This document shows positions 56,928 through 64,000 of a DNA stretch of 64,000 nucleotides, one piece after another. Each line of letters opens with the position of its first letter. Positions within the stretch are counted from its first letter, which is position 1. The stretch lies in assembly GCA_037501455.1 (NCBI GenBank), contig CM074858.1:20510501-20574500 (forward strand), written 5' to 3'. Source of the stretch: Lantana camara. Its lineage: Eukaryota > Streptophyta > Magnoliopsida > Lamiales > Verbenaceae. The notes below the pieces were generated by a model. That model was not told where the DNA came from, did no database searches, and saw nothing but the letters and a program-made list of their open reading frames with translations. Both the position numbers and the translations under genes were made by a program.

Positions 56928-59900
56928 TGTAACACCCCAAGCGGTGGGGCACCACACCCCCGCGCTATGACCCGACACTTGTACGAAATGGAGAGTCCGC
57001 ACATGCACCAAATCACAACAAACGGCTGATAAACGAAAACACAACACACTGACTAGGCGGTACCTAACCCTGTACAAAAGAGAATATGCGAAACATGACA
57101 TCGGAAACAAGGCAAAATACCAGCTTTCAAAAATTTTCATACATTAAACATACAGTGCAATACAAACATTAAAATCAACTACATGGGTTCGACTAATCCG
57201 GTAACTTATCCTATCCTGTCCCGAATAATTACACAACAAACGGGTCCAACTGGCCCTAGAAACCTGTCCCGAATAATTACAAAAATCACAATGGATTCAT
57301 CTAAACCGAGCACCTGTCCTAACCTGTCCCGAATTTCACACATTCAATTCATAAATGCAAACCTGCGTAGAACATATCTTATACAGAATTTACGAATCAT
57401 AATTTTGAACAAAATACTTAACAAACTTAAACGAATAGACACAGACTTAACAGACACGACACACCGCTGCCTAGCACCGAACTCCAACGACCTGAACCTG
57501 CAACTAAAAACATAAAAGGGGAGGGGTCAGTCCAAAAACTGAGCGAGGGGCTACCCACACACACCTAATATATATACAGCACAACACATTCCAAATTAAA
57601 TGTTCGTGAATCCGGAATTAGTTTTTGCAGGCCAAAACATTTCTCGTGATAATATATATATAGGATGATTTGGCCAAACAGAACAAACAAACCTAACTTA
57701 TATGTATTTCAAAACGTAAGTTCAATTTCATGCAGACTTAGCACACATATCAAAACATGTTTTATTAGGTTAAAAGTATACCAAATTTTATCTTAATTTA
57801 AGAACCTACCCCCTTTTCACGAACTTATAACAGACAGACAGAACACCCGGTGGGTACGAGTTCAAATTCCAACTAACTCCATTCATATCAAAATCGGAAT
57901 CATAAATCATACGAAAACATAATCCAAATAGACATACCTCTTCTTCGGGTGATGGAGGGCTGGTACCTACCCCAACCATCGATCATACAGTATGGGTCGT
58001 GAGTTTCATGATGCTCACACCCGAGGACTCCTTCCCCCACCAACCTCCTGGTGGGTTCAGGGGTGATCCTAAGTATGGAGACCATACTCGGGAATGACCC
58101 GCCGGCCCGATGCCATCCCAAGGCTCCTTTGCACAAATCTCCGGGGCCCAGTCAAATTGTTCGAAATTCATAAGTTCAAAAATCATAACCCTCTGCAAAC
58201 AGACATGCAGATATATTCCATGCATATCATACTTATCATATCGTACGTACATATCACCCACTGACCTCAAAATCATATCAAACCGAAACCAAGCATACGT
58301 AGGCTCATACATACCATTTCGTACTTTCAAACTTATAGCAAAACCATCAAAGTACATATTTCATACATATCTACGTATACATAAGGTTTATAAACCGCAT
58401 GCATTTGAAAACAAGCACGTTGCAATAGGGTGTAACTATATCCTAACCTCACTTGGTACCAAACGGAGCCAAAGACACAGCAAATGGTCAACCCATATTT
58501 CATGCAGACTTAGCACACATATCAAAACATGTTTTATTAGGTTAAAAGTATACCAAATTTTATCTTAATTTAAGAACCTACCCCCTTTTCACGAACTTAT
58601 AACAGACAGACAGAACACCCGGTGGGTACGAGTTCAAATTCCAACTAACTCCATTCATATCAAAATCGGAATCATAAATCATACGAAAACATAATCCAAA
58701 TAGACATACCTCTTCTTCGGGTGATGGAGGGCTGGTACCTACCCCAACCATCGATCATACAGTATGGGTCGTGAGTTTCATGATGCTCACGCCCGAGGAC
58801 TCCTTCCCCCACCAACCTCCTGGTGGGTTCAGGGGTGATCCTAAGTATGGAGACCATACTCGGGAATGACCCGCCGGCCCGATGCCATCCCAAGGCTCCT
58901 TTGCACAAATCTCCGGGGCCCAGTCAAATTGTTCGAAATTCATAAGTTCAAAAATCATAACCCTCTGCAAACAGACATGCAGATATATTCCATGCATATC
59001 ATACTTATCATATCGTACGTACATATCACCCACTGACCTCAAAATCATATCAAACCGAAACCAAGCATACGTAGGCTCATACATACCATTTCGTACTTTC
59101 AAACTTATAGCAAAACCATCAAAGTACATATTTCATACATATCTACGTATACATAAGGTTTATAAACCGCATGCATTTGAAAACAAGCACGTTGCAATAG
59201 GGTGTAACTATATCCTAACCTCACTTGGTACCAAACGGAGCCAAAGACACAGCAAATGGTCAACCCATATTTCATGCAGACTTAGCACACATATCAAAAC
59301 ATGTTTTATTAGGTTAAAAGTATACCAAATTTTATCTTAATTTAAGAACCTACCCCCTTTTCACGAACTTATAACAGACAGACAGAACACCCGGTGGGTA
59401 CGAGTTCAAATTCCAACTAACTCCATTCATATCAAAATCGGAATCATAAATCATACGAAAACATAATCCAAATAGACATACCTCTTCTTCGGGTGATGGA
59501 GGGCTGGTACCTACCCCAACCATCGATCATACAGTATGGGTCGTGAGTTTCATGATGCTCACGCCCGAGGACTCCTTCCCCCACCAACCTCCTGGTGGGT
59601 TCAGGGGTGATCCTAAGTATGGAGACCATACTCGGGAATGACCCGCCGGCCCGATGCCATCCCAAGGCTCCTTTGCACAAATCTCCGGGGCCCAGTCAAA
59701 TTGTTCGAAATTCATAAGTTCAAAAATCATAACCCTCTGCAAACAGACATGCAGATATATTCCATGCATATCATACTTATCATATCGTACGTACATATCA
59801 CCCACTGACCTCAAAATCATATCAAACCGAAACCAAGCATACGTAGGCTCATACATACCATTTCGTACTTTCAAACTTATAGCAAAACCATCAAAGTACA

Positions 59901-62127
59901 TATTTCATACATATCTACGTATACATAAGGTTTATAAACCGCATGCATTTGAAAACAAGCACGTTGCAATAGGGTGTAACTATATCCTAACCTCACTTGG
60001 TACCAAACGGAGCCAAAGACACAGCAAATGGTCAACCCCGTAACCTGCACGGCCCACTTGTCACCACCCCGGGTGCAACTCAAGCAACTGGACACACAAA
60101 ACACAACATAGAGCTCAGACAGACTCAAACAACCACACAGAGACGCACGACACATGCTCAAACACTTAAGGGATGCAATCACGTAAGCAGGGTTCAAATT
60201 CATATTAATTATATGCAGAATAGAACATTAAGGCATGTTCATGTGCACATTTAATGCAAATAATAGAACTGAAAGGCAAAGCATATCATGTCATTTCATT
60301 TGTCACACAAAGAATTCAGTTAAATCTCACGGAGTTACATAAATTCCAACCATGCTAAATTCATATAATTCATGCATTGTATACTTAATTCATATATCAC
60401 ATAACGGATTCAATTTGACAAAGTTTACTTAATTTAAATCAAGCAAATTCATATCGTTCCAAAAATTACACAAACACCCCCTTAAAGCTAGATAAATAGT
60501 TTAAATTCGACATATCGGAATTCAAGTTGCAAATCAAAGCATCAATATATTTCATAATTCATTTAATACATGGTTTCGTATACGTTGGAATTCATATAGA
60601 TCGACAAATCAAGCAATTAACAATTTATTGCAATTAAGACAATTAATTTCAACTATTCAAATTACACAAAATAAATCACAACAAATTAACCGGACATCCG
60701 ATTGACGAACGGAAAGTGGCGTTGAACTCACCACAACGAGAAGAACATTCTGATCGGAAGCTGCCGGAATGCCACCACTGTAGCTGCCGGAATTTATCCG
60801 GGCCGCCGCCAAAGGTCGCCCGAAAAATCCCGAAAAAATCAACCGTGCAAGTACTCCTCGTGCTCGTTCCAATTCCCCGATCAATTTCTGAAAATTCCAA
60901 TCCAATCTTCTCCAATTTCGGATCTAAGAACACGAAAACCCTCAAATCTTCAAAATCAAATTACTTCCAAACCGATGAACGAAAATCGACTCCGCAAGAG
61001 GCGTTGTCTTACCCGTGACGAGCTCTTCGAAACCCCTATAGTGGCCGTCGAAAAATATCCCCGGAGCTACCCCCGCCGTTGCACCGCGGCTGCACCGCCG
61101 TGATCCATCACTAAACGGCCAAATCTGGAGTCGCGTGATCAAAGGATGATAGTTCTCGTCGTTCCGAACAACTTCCGTGAAGAGCCCATGGCCAAAAGAT
61201 CGACAAAAAAGGCACCCATTGGCCGCCGAAGTTTCTGCCAGTGCTCAAGTCGCAGGAACCACTACCTACGGCCAAAATTTGATGAAATTGATGCCGGAAA
61301 TAGACTCAGGGGGTCGGAAAACCTCGGAAAACACTAACCTTCATCGGAAAAAGCCGCCGAAACGGCGGAAATCGTCGTTGTTAGAGTAGCGCCGCCGCCT
61401 ACCGCCCGCTTCAGGTGGCGCGTGCGCCTTCCTCTCTGCCCCAATGGCGGCGCTGCCTACACAGATAATTACGCCGGGAAGTTCTCTTGCCGGTCAAGGG
61501 GCACGTGTCGAAAAGGGACCGCCGGAAGCCGCCGAAAATTGCCTGCGAAGTGACGGCTCGGCCATCTCCTCCGACCGCGCCTGAAAAAGGACGAAAAGGC
61601 CCATCTCTGGTTGTCGTCGGGCCACGATCTTTGTATGGTTGTGACCGCATCGTCGAGCTCTTCGAAAAGCACTACTTATTCGTCGAATTCCATCGAGAAA
61701 TGGTCGATTTCGGTTAGTGTGTGTTTGTGAATGTGAATAGTGGCGGGAGGGGGCTTGAATCGCGGGGAGAGAGAGAGAGAGAGCTGAAGCTGGTGCGTTT
61801 GCACGAAAAACGAGAATCCGGGTATTATCTTGGGTCCTCGCGGGCGAAAACGAATGGAAGAAGGGGTTAACGACGTCAGAATTAGGCAAACTCAGAGTCT
61901 ACGGACTCGTATAGATGCCCCGAACGCGCAAAAGGGGTCAAAAAGGTCAAAATATCAATCGAACGAGCAGTGACCGAAAAACCCCTAAAAAGAGAAAATC
62001 ACAAACAAGCCCCTAAACTCTTAAAGAGTTCAAAATAGGGCCGGGCAAAGTACAAGATCACATAATTAAACACATAAAAAGGTTGAAACGTGGGGTACCT
62101 TATAAGTCGGACGAGCGGGATGTTACA
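56928..62127 (-). mobile_element. 3' LTR (5.2 kb) of a non-autonomous long-LTR element
   Basis: On the minus strand it starts TGTAACATCCCG at 62127 and ends ACCGCTTGGGGTGTTACA at 56928. It belongs to the family of the solo LTR at 11228-15077 (shared start, GC-rich block at 60660-61900, shared terminal text). A 772 bp triplication (57725-60038) accounts for most of its extra length. CAGTC/GACTG-type hairpin at 57527-57542. Frames repeated at 772 bp spacing are by-products of the duplication. Confidence 0.85.
57725..60038. repeat. 772 bp tandem triplication
   Basis: Copies 57725-58496, 58497-59268 and 59269-60038, practically identical. One difference I can see is CACACCCGAGG at 58018 versus CACGCCCGAGG in copies 2 and 3. 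Copy 3 ends at gtcaaccc, where the LTR continues with cgtaacctgc. Confidence 0.95.
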
Positions 62128-62448
62128 AACTCCCCTCCTTCAAAAGGACCTGTCCTCAGGTCCGGAAGTAGGATCTTGAACGACGCTGAAACGAATTCCA
62201 CTTCAAACTTCCCCTGCGTAACTCTGATCTAGGCGAACTGCCAACTCCTCAGGATACTTCTCCCTTAGTTGGCATCAACTCCCTTCATCGTGTCTCGTTG
62301 TAACTGAAGTCCCACTGAGCACTTGACCGTTGGTCACTTCAAACTCATTCGATCACCACTAGGCCACTGCACCCAAAGCTCGATATTGTCGCTTCCTCTT
62401 CGCTTACAAACCATCATCACGCCACACATAACTTCACCGCAACAAACA

Positions 62449-62787
62449 AGAGAGAATCCCAACTCTCTACACGCAAGTGAGAGAACCCCGTCCCTCAGCA
62501 CACACAAAAGAGAGAAACCCCGTCTCTCAAGCACAGAATCGAGAGAACCCCGTCTCTCAACCTAAGTCTGGCAGATTCCACATCTCCCAGACATTCTAGT
62601 TTGAGAAAATCAGGCATTTCTCAAACCCCTAAATCCAAGGGAATCCAGCATCGCTCGAATACCTAAGTACAAGAGAATCCAACATCTCTTGTGCACACAA
62701 CTTAGAAAGAATCCAACATCTTTCTGTCACATAATTAGAGAGAATCCAGCATCTCTCTAACACACAATCAAGGAGAATTAAATCTCC
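62449..62787 (-). repeat. Tandem stem-loop array H3 (11 units)
   Basis: Units near 62450-62467, 62478-62497, 62510-62528, 62541-62558, 62568-62590, 62601-62624, 62637-62656, 62669-62692, 62704-62725, 62735-62760 and 62772-62787. The loops are of the ATCCARCA or ACCCCG type. Arms vary but pair: TGAGAAA/TTTCTCA, ACAAGAGA/TCTCTTGT, AGAAAGA/TCTTTCT, TTAGAGAGA/TCTCTCTAA, GGAGA/TCTCC. Only the unit at 62637 pairs poorly. Confidence 0.85.
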
Positions 62788-63230
62788 CTCACACTCAAGC
62801 ACACAAACAGAGTCAGGAATCATAACAATTAACACATAGCACACTTGGCAAATATATCACATAATAACAGATTTAATTAAGTAAACGATGCATGTATGCT
62901 CGTGCCATAAAGTTGCGATGATGTCATGGAAGTTGTTTAAGTTGTTGATGTTGCCACCCTGTAATTAAAACACTAAAGTTGGTGCATGAGAGTTAGATGT
63001 ACAAATGAAATGTGGCACTTAAGTCAGGTAAGTGCAACAATTAAATGTAATTGCAAGTACATGATAAAGTGTTACACAATCATAGTAATAGCTCGTACAT
63101 AGTCACATAACTCGGTACAATTCATGCTGAGGAAGCAAAATTTCATGCCAAACGGATGCAATGCGCACATATTCCTATGCCATACGACCGAGACTGACAC
63201 GACACGACTCAAGAGCACCGGTTCTCAACC

Positions 63231-63247
63231 TGGTAGCTCTGATACCA
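63231..63247 (-). promoter_or_regulatory. Primer-binding site
   Basis: Minus strand TGGTATCAGAGCTACCA, 7 bp from the LTR end at 63255; the first 12 bases match the initiator tRNA-Met complement. Confidence 0.9.
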
Positions 63248-63254
63248 CTTAAGA

Positions 63255-64000
63255 TGTAACACCCCAAGCGGTGCGGCACCACACCCCCGCACTATGACCC
63301 GATACGTGTACAAAATGGAGAGTCCGCACATGCACCAAATCACAGCGAAAAGGTGATAAATGAAAACACAACACACTAGCTAGGCGGTACCTAACCCTGA
63401 CAGCGGAAACAAGGCAAAATACCAACTTTCAAAAATTTTCATACATTAAACATACAGTGCAATACAAACATTAAAATCAACTACATGGATTCGACTAATC
63501 CGGTAACTTATCCTATCCTGTCCCGAATAATTACACAACAAACGGGTCCAACTGGCCCTACAAACCTCTCCCGAATAATTACAAAAATCACAATGGATTC
63601 ATCTAATCCGAGCACCTCTCCTAACCTGTCCCGAATTTCACACATTCAATTCATAAATGCAAACCTGCCTAGAACATATCTTATACAGAATTTACGAATC
63701 ATAATTCAGAACAAAATACTTAACAAACTTAAACGAACAGACACAGACTTAACAGACACGACACACCGCTGCCTAGCACGAACTCCAACGACCTGAACCT
63801 GTAACTAAAAACATAAAAGGGGAGGGGTCAGTCCAAAGACTGAGCGAGGGGCTACCCACACACACCTACATATATATAGAGCACAGCACGTTCCAAATTA
63901 AATGTTCGTGAATCCGGAATTAGTTTTTGCACGCCAAAACATTTTCTCGTGATAATATATATATAAGATAATTTGTCAAAACAGAACAAACAAACTTAAC
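63255..64000 (-). mobile_element. 5' LTR of the long-LTR element (runs off the window)
   Basis: Matches 56928-57690 with scattered substitutions and about 26 bp missing near 63397. Hairpin at 63828-63843. The part that would show whether it also has the 772 bp triplication lies outside. Confidence 0.85.

Larger units (their letters stand above)
62128..63254 (-). other. Very short internal region between two long LTRs
   Basis: About 1.13 kb with a polypurine tract (minus strand, ending GAAGGAGGGGAGTT at 62128), an 11-unit stem-loop array and a PBS at the other end. No gag, pol or other frame that I can support. Confidence 0.75.

Noticed and set aside
57900..60043. Three identical 124- and 152-codon frame pairs, apparently a tandem gene family
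   Set aside because: They repeat at exactly 772 bp because the LTR segment is triplicated; on opposite strands and without protein features.
62449..62787. Regular short repeats resembling a CRISPR array
   Set aside because: Eukaryotic retrotransposon context; the repeats are imperfect inverted repeats with variable arms, and there are no unique equal-length spacers or cas genes.

Overview
The window looks like nuclear DNA of a flowering plant, most likely a dicot. It is AT-rich and intron-rich at its edges, has no operons, and is dominated by LTR retrotransposons with methionine-initiator-tRNA primer sites (TGGTATCAGAGC), CACTA transposon ends and a tRNA-derived SINE. Nothing in it identifies the species.

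Layout. 1-3010: exons and introns of a host gene on the minus strand whose 3' end lies off the window. 3117-3729: a SINE-like head and one CACTA transposon end. 3730-15105: a nest of Ty3/gypsy-type LTRs: a truncated minus LTR, a plus-strand internal region split by a minus solo LTR (TSD GGACG), and its 3' LTR split by a 3.85 kb solo LTR (TSD TGTGG). 15106-25304: a CACTA end, an LTR fragment, a non-autonomous element with a zinc-knuckle gag-like ORF and its 2.6 kb 3' LTR, then the 3' half of a broken chromovirus pol (probably Tekay clade) with its 3' LTR. 25305-27244: a TE-poor island with exon-like host sequence and a SINE. 27245-37236: an LTR fragment, another CACTA end, and a non-autonomous gypsy element with two LTRs of about 2.1 kb, a PBS and two small zinc-knuckle ORFs.

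37238-64000 is a deep nest. A minus-strand Ty1/copia element (3' LTR, broken gag-pol, leader) is split in its leader by a gypsy solo LTR (TSD ATACC). That solo LTR is itself split by a complete 10 kb plus-strand copia element (TSD ATAGG) with very similar LTRs but unreadable coding sequence. Beyond it the first copia leader resumes at 56769 and is cut again at 56928 by a minus-strand non-autonomous gypsy-like element. That element has a 5.2 kb LTR containing a 772 bp triplication, only 1.1 kb of internal sequence, and a second LTR that runs off the window.

No intact autonomous element is present; the non-autonomous families presumably relied on Gag and Pol supplied elsewhere. The most unusual signal is two kinds of short stem-loop arrays. 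Internal regions of three elements carry 4 to 11 tandem hairpins whose two arms change together while the loop stays nearly constant. The gypsy LTRs carry, at a similar position, 3 to 6 copies of a near-palindromic word whose sequence is particular to each LTR but always keeps its dyad symmetry.
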